46,012 nt of DNA from Brumimicrobium oceani (GTDB taxonomy: Bacteria; Bacteroidota; Bacteroidia; Flavobacteriales_D; Crocinitomicaceae), in contig NZ_QFRJ01000019.1 in NCBI RefSeq assembly GCF_003143775.1, positions 1 to 46,012 of the forward strand, written 5' to 3'. Under the pieces are notes generated by a model. It was not told where the DNA came from. It ran no database searches and was given only the letters and a program-made list of their open reading frames with translations. How positions within the stretch are numbered: the first letter of the stretch is position 1; every line of letters begins with the position of its first letter. Shown piece by piece: positions 26,501 to 36,035 of the stretch. The position numbers and the translations under genes are program-made.

Positions 26501-27369
26501 TTTTTACCCATAGAATCTTTCTTCATCCAAAGTGGACCAGAAATCATACCTTCTACAAGGTTATATCCGAATTGATCTAAACCAACAACTTTTCCATCAT
26601 ATCCTAACTCGTCTTCACCTTTAAAGTAAAAACCAGATGTAACTGCTTCAATACTTCCGAAGTATTCTGCCGATGGACCCCTTGTTGTTACCGAAATAAT
26701 ACCACCAGTAGCATCTCCATAGTTAGCAGGAACACCTCCCGTAATAACTTGTACTTCTTCAAGTGCCGATTTTGGAAGATTTGAAGAACCACGTACTTTA
26801 ATACCATCTATATAATAGTAAGAAGCCCCCTCACGAGAACCCCTAACACTAATTTCTCCTGAACCCTCGGATGCATTTACACCACCCACAGTAGACGCTA
26901 CCCCAGAGGCAGAACGTACTGGAAGCTTAGAAATATCTTCTCGCGTTACAGTAGAACCTTGCGCTCCACCATCCTTATTAATCAATGGAACCTTATAGGC
27001 AATAATTTGGACCTCGTCCATTTCCTGCACATCTTCAGGCTTTGATAATTTCGTTTTATCTAAGAATGTAATTCTCTCAGCCGAAACTGCAACATTCTCG
27101 ATTTTCATCGCTTGATATTCTTGCGAACGAAACTCAACATCATAAGTACCTGATGAAATTGATGGAAATTGGAAATCACCATCAAAATCTGATTCAGTTC
27201 CCCCTTTGATAATACCACCCTGGTATAGTACGACTTTCACAAAAGGAATTGGCTCATTGGATTCGCTATCTATAACGGACCCCTTTATCGTTCCATTTCC
27301 GGCCTGTCCAAAAACAGTTCCTACCGTCAAAACGATGCTTAAAAACAAAAAGTAGAATCTACGTATCAT
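23587..27369 (-). CDS. TonB-dependent receptor with carboxypeptidase-regulatory-like domain
   Basis: A 1260-residue outer-membrane receptor. After a signal peptide (1-21) comes a carboxypeptidase-regulatory-like domain (about 25-110, GTIKGSVIDSESNEPIPFV), then the plug (about 130-235, with ISVRGSREGASYYYIDGIKV and VITGGVPANYGDATGGIISV) and a long barrel ending in TIRLGVKFDF with the terminal Phe of outer-membrane barrels. It is the first gene of a three-gene unit with a giant T9SS-like protein and a PorV/PorQ-like barrel. The lack of a SusD partner argues against a polysaccharide-uptake SusC. The substrate is unknown; a link with surface-protein assembly is inferred from the neighbours. Confidence 0.9.
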   Translation of the reverse strand: MIRRFYFLFLSIVLTVGTVFGQAGNGTIKGSVIDSESNEPIPFVKVVLYQGGIIKGGTESDFDGDFQFPSISSGTYDVEFRSQEYQAMKIENVAVSAERITFLDKTKLSKPEDVQEMDEVQIIAYKVPLINKDGGAQGSTVTREDISKLPVRSASGVASTVGGVNASEGSGEISVRGSREGASYYYIDGIKVRGSSNLPKSALEEVQVITGGVPANYGDATGGIISVTTRGPSAEYFGSIEAVTSGFYFKGEDELGYDGKVVGLDQFGYNLVEGMISGPLWMKKDSMGKKTEPILGFLLSATFNDQIDTRPVAGGSYRITKEARQSLLDNPLRPSADGTGYFNNSDFLREGDFEKTDYRMNARRQIVTAAGKIDVNTGPTVNLTFGGSMNYSGGKRYNYKQSLYNFENFGNLDEFDWRVYGRLTQRFRNDTEGSSSKVKSFYYNLMVDYSKTNRELYDERHEYNLFNYGHVGYFNSTFRPTYAFNDGTIEPDSLIHNGFESVIVDFTPSDLNPSLSAITSQYYALNPDPEDSYQNIEQINQGGGLRNGDDPNEVYGIWNNLGTPYNSFFKGEEEQLRITGSASIVIGGHNISLGVEYEQRWDRGWGSGNYFYGTRGGDGPMGIWKIARLYMNDHIKELDESKPNYDFYGTYPRVTYERLNTGYAANQGNGAYGGAEFGDDQFFFDYNFRKAIGFDPAGNDLVNIDSYDPSIFSLDMFSPDELFNSGNNLVSYYGYDHTGERVSGATDINKYFNETDENGNYKRFIGAFQPTYVSGYIMDKFSFDDIVFNVGVRVDVFDANQPVLKDPYLFYNARSSAEAKSLKEQDPNTYAWVNIPESIGDDYVVYVNDVKNPTQINGFRNGETWYNQDGTVTQDPSTLVGSSGIAPWLLKPEQESISADAFEDYKVAINVMPRIAFSFPISDEANFFANYDILTSRPSTGLRFDPIDYQYVTARSIVINNANLRPDKTIDYSFGFQQVLTRTSSLKVSAFYRELRDQIQVRNVFEAYPATYKTYGNRDFGTVKGLTLEYDLRRTGNLRMTANYTLQFAEGTGSDPESALSFVNSNQPDLRVVYPFSYDQRHAFAFTVDYRYGSGKDYNGPVIKDVNVLENTGLNIITLINSGTPYSGQKNITPAAIGAGTPQLTGGLNGSRKPWTYRLDLQLDRTIDLEFGKENEKKKRAYLNVYVRVTNLLNQFNVLGVYRATGVVDDDGYLAAAGSQATIQNQLDEQSYRDLYSMYMNNPYNISQPRTIRLGVKFDF

Positions 27370-27555
27370 AAGTTATTGTTATTTATTCTTACTCATTTTA
27401 TTCGAAAAAGTGTAAATATAGAAAAATTTCATTTAGAAAATTTAACATCTGTGAAAAAATATATCAAGATTTACACATTTGTCATTTACAAAGGTAAACT
27501 CTTCTTGAAAAGAAAATATTTGTTAAACTATAAAGTCTTTGGTTAATATACATGT

Positions 27556-28080
27556 CTATATTTCCTTTTCAGAAAACCAACTTGCATACATTCCATAATT
27601 ACTTGCTATTCGTTTCACCTCTCCTTTAAATGTTTCTTCTGACAAAGTTTTAATCTTTTTTGCTGGCACACCTGCGTATATAGAATTAGACTCTAAAACT
27701 GTATTCGCAAGTATTACAGAACCCGCTGCAATTAAAACATTATCATTCACAAGTGCATTATCCATTACAATTGCCCCCATTCCAATGAGCACGTTGTTTC
27801 CTACTTGACATCCATGAACAATTGCATTGTGTCCAACGGAAACGTTATTTCCCAATATGGTTTTCGATTTTTCATAAGTGCAATGAATCACTGCACCGTC
27901 TTGAATATTACAATTTTCTCCCATCTCAATGCTATTCACATCTCCGCGAATCACTGCCGAAAACCAAACTGAGCAACCCTTACCCATTTTAACATCTCCA
28001 ACAATTGTTGCATTTTCTGCAAACCAACAATTTTCTTCAAATTGAGGCGTAAAACCTCGACATTCTTTTATTAAAGCCAT
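27556..28080 (-). CDS. Gamma-carbonic-anhydrase-like hexapeptide protein
   Basis: A 174-residue left-handed beta-helix protein of the gamma-carbonic anhydrase (YrdA/PaaY) family. Hexapeptide repeats run from about 20 to 145 (NATIVGDVKMGKGCSVWF, ENCNIQDGAVIH and so on). The histidines expected for zinc are in GAVIHCTYE, SVGHNAIVHG. It may hydrate CO2 or act as a scaffold or acyltransferase-like protein; activity is not proven by sequence. Its ATG overlaps the last base region of murI (the two frames meet at 28080), so they are cotranscribed. Confidence 0.9.
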   Translation of the reverse strand: MALIKECRGFTPQFEENCWFAENATIVGDVKMGKGCSVWFSAVIRGDVNSIEMGENCNIQDGAVIHCTYEKSKTILGNNVSVGHNAIVHGCQVGNNVLIGMGAIVMDNALVNDNVLIAAGSVILANTVLESNSIYAGVPAKKIKTLSEETFKGEVKRIASNYGMYASWFSEKEI

Positions 28081-28910
28081 TATTCTATATTAATGTGTTC
28101 TACATTTACTTCGATTCCAAGGATAGAAGAAGCCAACACTTCAAAAACCTCAGGATCTTCAGTGGTTAAATACCGTGTGAATTTATTTTTTGAAAGCTTC
28201 TTATCCAACCATTCATGGCGAGACAAATACAAGAGTAATGAATCGGCGACAATCTCTCCCTGGCTAATCACAAGGATGCTTTTAGGAATGTGATTCTCGA
28301 TGAATGACTGTAAAATTGGATAGTGAGTGCAGCCTAAAAGAAGGACATCAGCCTTAGGGAAGTTTGTAATTATTTTTTGTAAATCATTCTTAATAAAAGC
28401 CTCTCCTTCAATGGTGTTAAATTGTTTATTCTCTATGAGCGGGACCCACAATGGACAGGCATACTGATTCACAAAGGTTTGAGGGCTAAAAGTACTAAAT
28501 TCATCAACATAAGTATTAGATGAAATAGTTCCCTCTGTACCAATTACCACAATATTGTTCGATTTGCTATAGCTACCCACCACTTCAGCACTTGGTCTAA
28601 TAACTCCCAGTACTCTTTTCCCTGGATAATCCGGTAATTTTTCTTGTTGAATCCTTCTCAAGGCCTTGGCAGAAGCCGTATTACATGCCAACACCACAAG
28701 ATCGCAACCCTGTGCAAACAAAGTTTTTACAGCCTCCCAGGTATATTGATAAACAACATTAGCTGTGCGCGTACCGTAGGGAGCCCTGGCGTTATCTCCT
28801 AAATAAAGGAAATCATAGTTTGGTAATTGTTTTTGTACTTCTTTCAGAACGGTTAAGCCGCCATAACCAGAATCAAAGAAACCAATAGGACTTGATTTAT
28901 TCATAATCAA
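28080..28910 (-). CDS. murI: Glutamate racemase MurI
   Basis: A 276-residue glutamate racemase producing D-glutamate for peptidoglycan. The start region has IGFFDSGYGGLTVLKEV with the catalytic-site Asp and Ser, the first catalytic cysteine is Cys76 in VVLACNTASAKAL, and the second is in LLLGCTHYPIL. The GDNARAPYG segment (38-46) is also typical. The first Met could be residue 1 or 3. It is separated from the OmpH genes upstream by a strong palindromic terminator and is followed without gap by the gamma-carbonic-anhydrase-like gene. Confidence 0.95.
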   Translation of the reverse strand: MIMNKSSPIGFFDSGYGGLTVLKEVQKQLPNYDFLYLGDNARAPYGTRTANVVYQYTWEAVKTLFAQGCDLVVLACNTASAKALRRIQQEKLPDYPGKRVLGVIRPSAEVVGSYSKSNNIVVIGTEGTISSNTYVDEFSTFSPQTFVNQYACPLWVPLIENKQFNTIEGEAFIKNDLQKIITNFPKADVLLLGCTHYPILQSFIENHIPKSILVISQGEIVADSLLLYLSRHEWLDKKLSKNKFTRYLTTEDPEVFEVLASSILGIEVNVEHINIE

Positions 28911-28918
28911 ATGTACGC

Positions 28919-28950
28919 AAAAAGCCGTTATGAATTCATAACGGCTTTTT
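28919..28950 (-). terminator. Perfect palindromic terminator between ompH and murI
   Basis: A 32-base perfect palindrome centred on GAATTC, with arms containing AGCCGTTATG and flanking A and T runs, lies between the stop of the second ompH gene and the ATG of murI. It can terminate transcription from either side and probably ends the uppS-bamA-ompH-ompH unit. Confidence 0.8.
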
Positions 28951-28969
28951 GAAAAATTATTTTGAAATT

Positions 28970-29500
28970 TTATTTTGGATCTGTTGCTTTTGCAGCTGCT
29001 TCTCTTTCTACGCGAAGAACTTCCTTAATTACAAGCATAGTTATGTCTCTCCCTCCACTGTATAATAAAGAAGATTCGTCAATTACGTAATCCACTTTTT
29101 CAGTTTTGCTTACTTTGGCTACCGCATCTTGAACTGTTTTTAGGATTGGCGCATTTAATTCTTGACTTAAAATTTGAATTTGCTCATCCAATTCTTGTTG
29201 ACGTGTTTGAAACTCTTGTGACTTTTTCATCAAACGTTCTTCTTCGAATTTGTATGCCGTTGGGCTCATTGAAGCTTTTTCTTGTTGAAGTTTAGTGTAA
29301 TCACCTTGCAATTTCTGCTGTGTTTCTTGCAATTCTTTAACCGCTCTTCTTTCAAAGTTTTCTAACTCTGTCATTGCATTTTTACGCGATGGCATTGTGT
29401 CAAGTACTTTTTGAGTATTTACATGCGCCATTGAAGATTGACCGTAAGCAGCACCTAAAGTTGTAACCGCCATTACTAGTATTAGCATTAATTTTTTCAT
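28970..29500 (-). CDS. OmpH/Skp-family periplasmic chaperone (second copy)
   Basis: A 176-residue OmpH/Skp-like chaperone. Signal peptide 1-20 (TLGAAYGQ), then SMAHVNTQKVLDTMPSRK and a long, charged helical region (about 40-120) rich in Gln, Glu and Lys that forms the coiled-coil tentacles, followed by the small core domain strand KVDYVIDESSLLYSG. It holds unfolded outer-membrane proteins on their way to BamA. It lies 33 bases after a paralogue and downstream of bamA; tandem ompH copies are common in Bacteroidota. Confidence 0.9.
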   Translation of the reverse strand: MKKLMLILVMAVTTLGAAYGQSSMAHVNTQKVLDTMPSRKNAMTELENFERRAVKELQETQQKLQGDYTKLQQEKASMSPTAYKFEEERLMKKSQEFQTRQQELDEQIQILSQELNAPILKTVQDAVAKVSKTEKVDYVIDESSLLYSGGRDITMLVIKEVLRVEREAAAKATDPK

Positions 29501-29533
29501 GATTCTATTTGTAGTTTATATTCTGATTTATAA

Positions 29534-30052
29534 TTATCGTGCATTAATTCCCATTTCTCTCAGTACCATTTTACTGATATCGAATTTAGGATCGGCAAAG
29601 ATAAGATTTGATTGGTTTGCTTTATCAAAAACGAAGGAGAAATTTCTGTTACTCGCAACTTTTCCCAAGGCTTCAAATACTCTATCCTGAATTGGTTCGA
29701 TTAATTCTTTTCGTTTAGCGAATAAATCTCCACTTACTCCAAACCTTAATTGTTGCATTTCTAAAGCCTCAGATTCCATCGTTTCAATTTCCTCCAACCT
29801 TTTCTCTCGTTCTTCCTCGGGCAATATCGCTTCTACTCTTAAAAATTCTTCCTTTCTCTTTTTAATTTGTTTATATCTTTCATCAATTTCTTTTTGCCAT
29901 TTCGTAGCATAATTATCTAACTGATCTTTTGCCTCATTGTATTCAGGCATACTTTCTAGAATGAAGTCTGAATCTATGTATGCATATTTCTGGCTGTACG
30001 AAGCAAATGACGTACCAAAAATAAGGGCGAGAATTAAAATTAAATTTTTCAT
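29534..30052 (-). CDS. OmpH/Skp-family periplasmic chaperone (first copy)
   Basis: A 172-residue OmpH/Skp-like chaperone when started at the ATG at 30052. That start gives a clean signal peptide (MKNLILILALIFGTSFASYSQ in parts; cleavage after SYSQ), whereas the frame's extra 11 residues up to 30085 have no such feature. The mature protein begins KYAYIDSDFILESMPEYNEAKDQL, has a charged coiled coil (about 45-115) and ends with the core strands NFSFVFDKANQSNLIF. It differs clearly from the copy downstream and is probably not redundant. Position after bamA points to outer-membrane protein delivery. Confidence 0.9.
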   Translation of the reverse strand: MKNLILILALIFGTSFASYSQKYAYIDSDFILESMPEYNEAKDQLDNYATKWQKEIDERYKQIKKRKEEFLRVEAILPEEEREKRLEEIETMESEALEMQQLRFGVSGDLFAKRKELIEPIQDRVFEALGKVASNRNFSFVFDKANQSNLIFADPKFDISKMVLREMGINAR

Positions 30053-30125
30053 TGTAGTTCTGATTTTTAAATTCTTTGTATCCAATTCATAATTAAAGAC
30101 GTATAACTATTTTTTTTAATAAATA

Positions 30126-32633
30126 TTATAAATCTCCTAAATTAGCTCCAATAATAAATTGGAACGCTCCAATTGGGTTTCCGTTTGAACGCAGAATATC
30201 GTTTGCCGATGCAGCTCCTTTACTATGTGGATCAAGCGCATCGAAGCCCCAACCATAATCGAAACCTAACATTCCAAACATTGGTAGGAAAATTCTTACA
30301 CCACCACCCAAACTCCTTTTGACGTTGAAAGGGTTAAAGCTATCAAATCCTTGATATGTATTTCCAGCTTCCGCAAATGCAAGCACAAAGAATGTAGCAG
30401 AGGGATTTAATGAAATTGGATATCTTAATTCCAAAGTAAAACGAGAAATTAAAGGATCCCCCACTCTTGATGAGAGATCTGAATCCTCATAACCACGAAG
30501 AGATATAATTTCACGACCATCCATTCTTCCAACTCCAGTTAATGCGTTTCCTCCAAGATAAAATCTTTCAAAAGGCGATAGTCCCTTTGCATCTGAATAA
30601 CTTCCTAAGAAACCAAAGCCAATTTTAGGCATTAAGATTAGTTTTCTATCTGGGCTTAAAGGTAGATACCATTCACCTGTAAACTTCAACTTATAATATT
30701 CCGCAAACTTTATTCTCTCTTGTGTAGAAATTGTGCTGTAGTCCGAAACACCATCAAATTGTGAATAAGGCAAAGTTCCTTTTGCGGTAAAAGTTAAACG
30801 CGAACCGCTTCTCGGATAAATTGGTGCATCAACAGAATTTCTTGATAGAATATATTTTAAAGCAATATCATTTGAATATCCATCACCAAAAGAAAAAGCA
30901 TCGTAATTCGTTACATCATAGTAACTATAAGACAATTCATAATATGCACTAAAATAATCATCTGGAATTTTCTTTCTTCTCTGCAGTCCAACACCTAATC
31001 CTGTGATAGAAACATTATAATAGCTTGAATTAGTTTCTTCTAGGTACGAACCATATTTAGAATGATTCACCCAAGTAGAGAAAGCGTTTGGTTTTCTACC
31101 ACCTAACCAAGGCTCTGTAAATGCAAAGTTATAAGATTGGTATTGTCTACCATTTGTTTGCGCCCTGAGTGAGAGTGTTTGACCATCTCCCGTAGGCAGT
31201 GGTTGCCAAGCTTCTTTTTTAAATAAGTTTTGAATAGAGAAATTATTAAAAGTTAATCCCAAGGTTCCAATAATTCTACCGGCCCCATAACCTCCAGATA
31301 ATTCAATTTGATCTGATGATTTTTCAGTTACAATATATTCAATATCAACAGTTCCATCTGCAGGGTTTGGTAGCGGGTTAATTTCAAAGGCCTGTTCATC
31401 GAAATATCCCAACTGTGCCAATTCTCTCTGAGTACGGATGATGTCATTCCTATTAAATAAGTCTCCTGGTTTGGTTCTTATCTCACGACGAATAACATAA
31501 TCGTTAGTTTTAAAATTACCTTTTATAATAATATCCTTAATTCTGGCTTCTTTCCCTTCAATCAATCGAATTTCGTAATCGATATGATGATTTTCTACAT
31601 TTACTTCAACTGGTGTTGCCTGGAAAAATAAATGTCCTTTATCCATATATAAAGAAGTGATATCTCTCCCATCCATACTTTGGAAAAGGCGCGTATCTAA
31701 CAAAGTCTTATTATACAGGTCGCCATACTTAATTCCTAAAATTGTATCCAGATACCCTGAAGTATATTTGGCATTTCCAACCCAGGTAATATTTCCGAAA
31801 TAATATTCTTCCCCCTCCTCTATTTCAATATCTACAATTAAATTTCTTTCATCTTTTCTGTAAACGGAATCTTTCACAATTTTTGCGTCACGAAGACCTA
31901 TTTCCTTAAATTCCTGCAGCATTAATTCTTTATCTCTTTCGAAAGCTGAAACTGTAAATTTAGATCTTTTGAAAAAACGCCAAAATGCTTTTTGTTTCGT
32001 GTCCTTCATTTTACGACGCAACTTTGTTTCACTAACTGACTCAGCGCCGTAGAAATTAATTTCAGCAATACGAACAGGTTCACCTCTATCGATTTGAATA
32101 ATAAAGATTTCGGAATTATTCATCAAAGAGTCGTTCACTCGTTGAATATCTACTTCCACATTGTAAAATCCTTTCTCTCTATAATAGCCAGCGACTTTAG
32201 CCCTTGTGTTAAAAATTAGGTTTTCGGTTATACTTTTACCCGAAAACAAATTAATTTCTTCTCTAATATTGTCGGCATCTTTCTTTTTAGCGCCCTCAAA
32301 TTTGAAACGAGAAAGTTTTGGTCTTGGCTGTAGATTTATAGAAATATAAGCAATTTCACCTACTGTTTTTTCTAGCTTGATTTTCACATCAGAGAAAAGA
32401 CCTTCATCCCACAAGTTTCGGATCGCTTTAGTTATTTCTTCTCCGGGAATTACAATTTTTGAACCTTGTTTCAGACCCGCAATCAGTTTAATGGCTTGGT
32501 GATCGAAATTATCCGCACCGTTTACAGAAATAGGTCCAATTTCGTAAGTTTTCGGAGTTTCATAATCAATAAACTGCCCAAACGTAAACGTGGACAAGAG
32601 AATTGATAAAAATACGATCGTGAAGTGTCTCAT
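30126..32633 (-). CDS. bamA: Outer-membrane assembly factor BamA
   Basis: An 835-residue Omp85 protein, the core of the machine inserting beta-barrels in the outer membrane. After a signal peptide (1-19) the N-terminal half holds POTRA domains (about 25-430; boundary motifs such as GPISVNGADNFDH, IKDIIIKGNFKTNDYVIRREI and VDIEYIVTEKSSDQIELSGGYG), and the C-terminal half is the barrel, with RGYEDSDLSSRVGDPLISRFTLELRYP in the strand region containing the conserved RGY. Length is typical. It lies one base after uppS and upstream of two ompH chaperone genes, the usual Bacteroidota order. Confidence 0.95.
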   Translation of the reverse strand: MRHFTIVFLSILLSTFTFGQFIDYETPKTYEIGPISVNGADNFDHQAIKLIAGLKQGSKIVIPGEEITKAIRNLWDEGLFSDVKIKLEKTVGEIAYISINLQPRPKLSRFKFEGAKKKDADNIREEINLFSGKSITENLIFNTRAKVAGYYREKGFYNVEVDIQRVNDSLMNNSEIFIIQIDRGEPVRIAEINFYGAESVSETKLRRKMKDTKQKAFWRFFKRSKFTVSAFERDKELMLQEFKEIGLRDAKIVKDSVYRKDERNLIVDIEIEEGEEYYFGNITWVGNAKYTSGYLDTILGIKYGDLYNKTLLDTRLFQSMDGRDITSLYMDKGHLFFQATPVEVNVENHHIDYEIRLIEGKEARIKDIIIKGNFKTNDYVIRREIRTKPGDLFNRNDIIRTQRELAQLGYFDEQAFEINPLPNPADGTVDIEYIVTEKSSDQIELSGGYGAGRIIGTLGLTFNNFSIQNLFKKEAWQPLPTGDGQTLSLRAQTNGRQYQSYNFAFTEPWLGGRKPNAFSTWVNHSKYGSYLEETNSSYYNVSITGLGVGLQRRKKIPDDYFSAYYELSYSYYDVTNYDAFSFGDGYSNDIALKYILSRNSVDAPIYPRSGSRLTFTAKGTLPYSQFDGVSDYSTISTQERIKFAEYYKLKFTGEWYLPLSPDRKLILMPKIGFGFLGSYSDAKGLSPFERFYLGGNALTGVGRMDGREIISLRGYEDSDLSSRVGDPLISRFTLELRYPISLNPSATFFVLAFAEAGNTYQGFDSFNPFNVKRSLGGGVRIFLPMFGMLGFDYGWGFDALDPHSKGAASANDILRSNGNPIGAFQFIIGANLGDL

Positions 32634-32634
32634 A

Positions 32635-33378
32635 TTATTTTTTCAGTTGTTCAGATACTTGACCAAAACGTCGTTCTCTATTTTGATAATCTAAAACCGC
32701 TTTAAAGAGATCTTCTCTCTTAAAATCTGGCCATAAAGTATCCGTAAAATACAATTCAGAATAGGCAATTTGCCATAACATAAAATTGCTAATCCTACAT
32801 TCTCCTGAGGTTCTTATTAATAATTCAGGATCAGGAATATCATTGATGCACATTTCACTGGAGAAAGCCTTTTCGTCGATATCCTCGGATTTCATTAAGC
32901 CGGCTTCTACTTTTTGCGCTAATCTTTTTGCTGCATCCACCATTTCCCAACGTGCACTATAGTTCAATGCAAGAATTAAGTCCAAAGAATTATTTGTTAT
33001 TGTTGCGTCCATAGCACTATTCAGCTCATTTCTGCAAGCATCAGGAAGCCTTGACTTATCACCAATACTTCTTAATCTAATATTATTTGCATCAAGCTCC
33101 GCCACTTCATTAGAAATAGTTTCCACCATTAAATTCATGAGTCCATCCACCTCTTCTTTTGGTCGGTTCCAATTCTCGGTAGAAAAAGCATATAGTGTAA
33201 GGTGTCTCACACCAAGATCAACGCAAGCTTTTAAAACTTCCCTTACAGCTTCCACACCAATAGAATGCCCAAATAATCTTACTTCACCTTGTTGTTTCGC
33301 CCAACGTCCATTACCATCCATAATAATGGCAATGTGCTCTGGACATTTCTCGAGGTTTATTTTAGTTAATAGACTCAT
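32635..33378 (-). CDS. uppS: Undecaprenyl diphosphate synthase-type isoprenyl transferase
   Basis: A 247-residue cis-prenyltransferase making the C55 lipid carrier for peptidoglycan and surface glycans. The catalytic Asp21 is in AIIMDGNGRWAKQ; TLYAFSTENWNRP and the C-terminal ELLIRTSGECRISNFMLWQIAYSELYF are the further family blocks. Length is typical. It appears to head the uppS-bamA-ompH-ompH unit, with bamA starting one base after its stop. Confidence 0.95.
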   Translation of the reverse strand: MSLLTKINLEKCPEHIAIIMDGNGRWAKQQGEVRLFGHSIGVEAVREVLKACVDLGVRHLTLYAFSTENWNRPKEEVDGLMNLMVETISNEVAELDANNIRLRSIGDKSRLPDACRNELNSAMDATITNNSLDLILALNYSARWEMVDAAKRLAQKVEAGLMKSEDIDEKAFSSEMCINDIPDPELLIRTSGECRISNFMLWQIAYSELYFTDTLWPDFKREDLFKAVLDYQNRERRFGQVSEQLKK

Positions 33379-33521
33379 ATTTTTTATAGACGACGAATTT
33401 ACAATAACAAAAACGATTTTTAAACAAAAATCAAGACAACCTTAACGTTGTTTAACAGAGACCAAAAATTTAACCTCCTGTTACTACCCTATTCTAGCAA
33501 AGCTTCTAAGTGTATTATAAC

Positions 33522-33556
33522 AAGAAAAGGGAATTGCTTTATACAACTCCCTTTTT
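33522..33556 (-). terminator. Terminator after atpC
   Basis: On the minus strand a stem pairs 33544-33555 with 33525-33536 (GGGAGTTG against CAATTCCC, one G-U pair), flanked by A and T runs, about 20 bases after the atpC stop. The rest of the spacer 33379-33573 shows nothing else. Confidence 0.65.
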
Positions 33557-33573
33557 CTTAATTTATTATAAGT

Positions 33574-33864
33574 TTAGTCTGCAAGAACAATAATTTTATC
33601 ATTTTGCATCTCCATTACCCCTCCATTAATTGTCATTCTGATCACTCGAGAGTTAGATGAATCTGGTTCAAAAGAACCTGAAAACTCATCAAAATCTGTT
33701 TCATGGTTTGACAAATCTACTTTGATTTTACCCTCCGTAAGTGAAGATATAATTGGCGCGTGTCCTTTCAAAACTTGGAATGAACCATCGATTCCTGGGA
33801 AACGAACGGCATCTACCTCGCCTTCAAACATTTTTTTCTCTGGAGTAATAACTTCTAACCACAT
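33574..33864 (-). CDS. atpC: ATP synthase epsilon subunit
   Basis: A 96-residue F1 epsilon subunit containing essentially only the N-terminal beta-sandwich (LEVITPEKKMFEGEVDAVRFPG, LKGHAPIISSLTEG); the C-terminal helical hairpin used for auto-inhibition in longer homologues is missing. This short form is normal in Bacteroidota. It is 12 bases downstream of atpD, in the usual order. Confidence 0.93.
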   Translation of the reverse strand: MWLEVITPEKKMFEGEVDAVRFPGIDGSFQVLKGHAPIISSLTEGKIKVDLSNHETDFDEFSGSFEPDSSNSRVIRMTINGGVMEMQNDKIIVLAD

Positions 33865-33876
33865 AGTTATATCGTT

Positions 33877-35421
<1,545 letters not shown>

Positions 35422-35549
35422 TTATTTATTTCGTACTCGACGCTTAATAGACTATTTTTTTCCACAATTTAAAATTTGATTGTTAATTACTTTTATCTAA
35501 ACCGAGGAACAAATTCCTCTGTTTAAATATAACCACAATATGCTTTTTA

Positions 35550-35630
35550 TTACCATACCTTATATAAAGCTTTAATTCTATTAATTTCGACACAAGCTGT
35601 CATCGCCTTTTCAAAAGCTTCATATGGCAT
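35550..35630 (-). CDS. Possible 26-residue small protein after the HMA gene
   Basis: An ATG follows directly on the TAA stop of the HMA-domain gene (TAAATG), and the frame runs for 26 codons: MPYEAFEKAMTACVEINRIK followed by ALYKVW. It looks like a short amphipathic helix with one cysteine and would be translationally coupled. No family is recognised. It could instead be chance, or a remnant of a longer C-terminus. Confidence 0.3.
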   Translation of the reverse strand: MPYEAFEKAMTACVEINRIKALYKVW

Positions 35631-35981
35631 TTAGTCATGTCCGCCAGGCTGACAACAACCCGGTAAAGCTGACTGTGCTGACTTCACCGCTTTTACATCA
35701 TCGGCATTATAACCGATTGCTGCAATTGTATTCCTTATCTTCTCTAAAGATGTTTTATTCGCATTATATTTCACCTCAACAATTTTTGTATCCAAATCCA
35801 TATTTGAATAGATGATTCCTTTTTCGAAATTCAAAACTCCTTCTATCCTCTCTTTACAATCTCCACACTGTGCGTTGGTTTGAATGTATGCTGTTGGCTT
35901 TGTCGTTTCACTACTTTTCGATGTGGCACAACTCGTTAACAAACTTATTGCTGCAACGATTATCATTAATGTATTTTTCAT
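35631..35981 (-). CDS. HMA-domain metal-binding lipoprotein
   Basis: A 116-residue lipoprotein (lipobox SLLTSC, Cys18) with a heavy-metal-associated domain (about 28-100). The metal site is CGDC (39-42), in the same place as the CxxC of copper chaperones, and the fold pattern IYSNMDLDTKIVEVKYNANKTSLEKIRNTIAAIGYNADDV in pieces is typical. The C-terminus ends with a second Cys/His cluster, CCQPGGHD. It likely binds Cu(I) in the periplasm or outer membrane. It lies 54 bases after a TonB-dependent receptor, together suggesting a metal-uptake or -detoxification unit. Confidence 0.9.
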   Translation of the reverse strand: MKNTLMIIVAAISLLTSCATSKSSETTKPTAYIQTNAQCGDCKERIEGVLNFEKGIIYSNMDLDTKIVEVKYNANKTSLEKIRNTIAAIGYNADDVKAVKSAQSALPGCCQPGGHD

Positions 35982-36035
35982 ATTTCTTTTTTAAAATTTT
36001 TAAATCACCCCTCTCGAGCTTTTATTTATTTTTAA

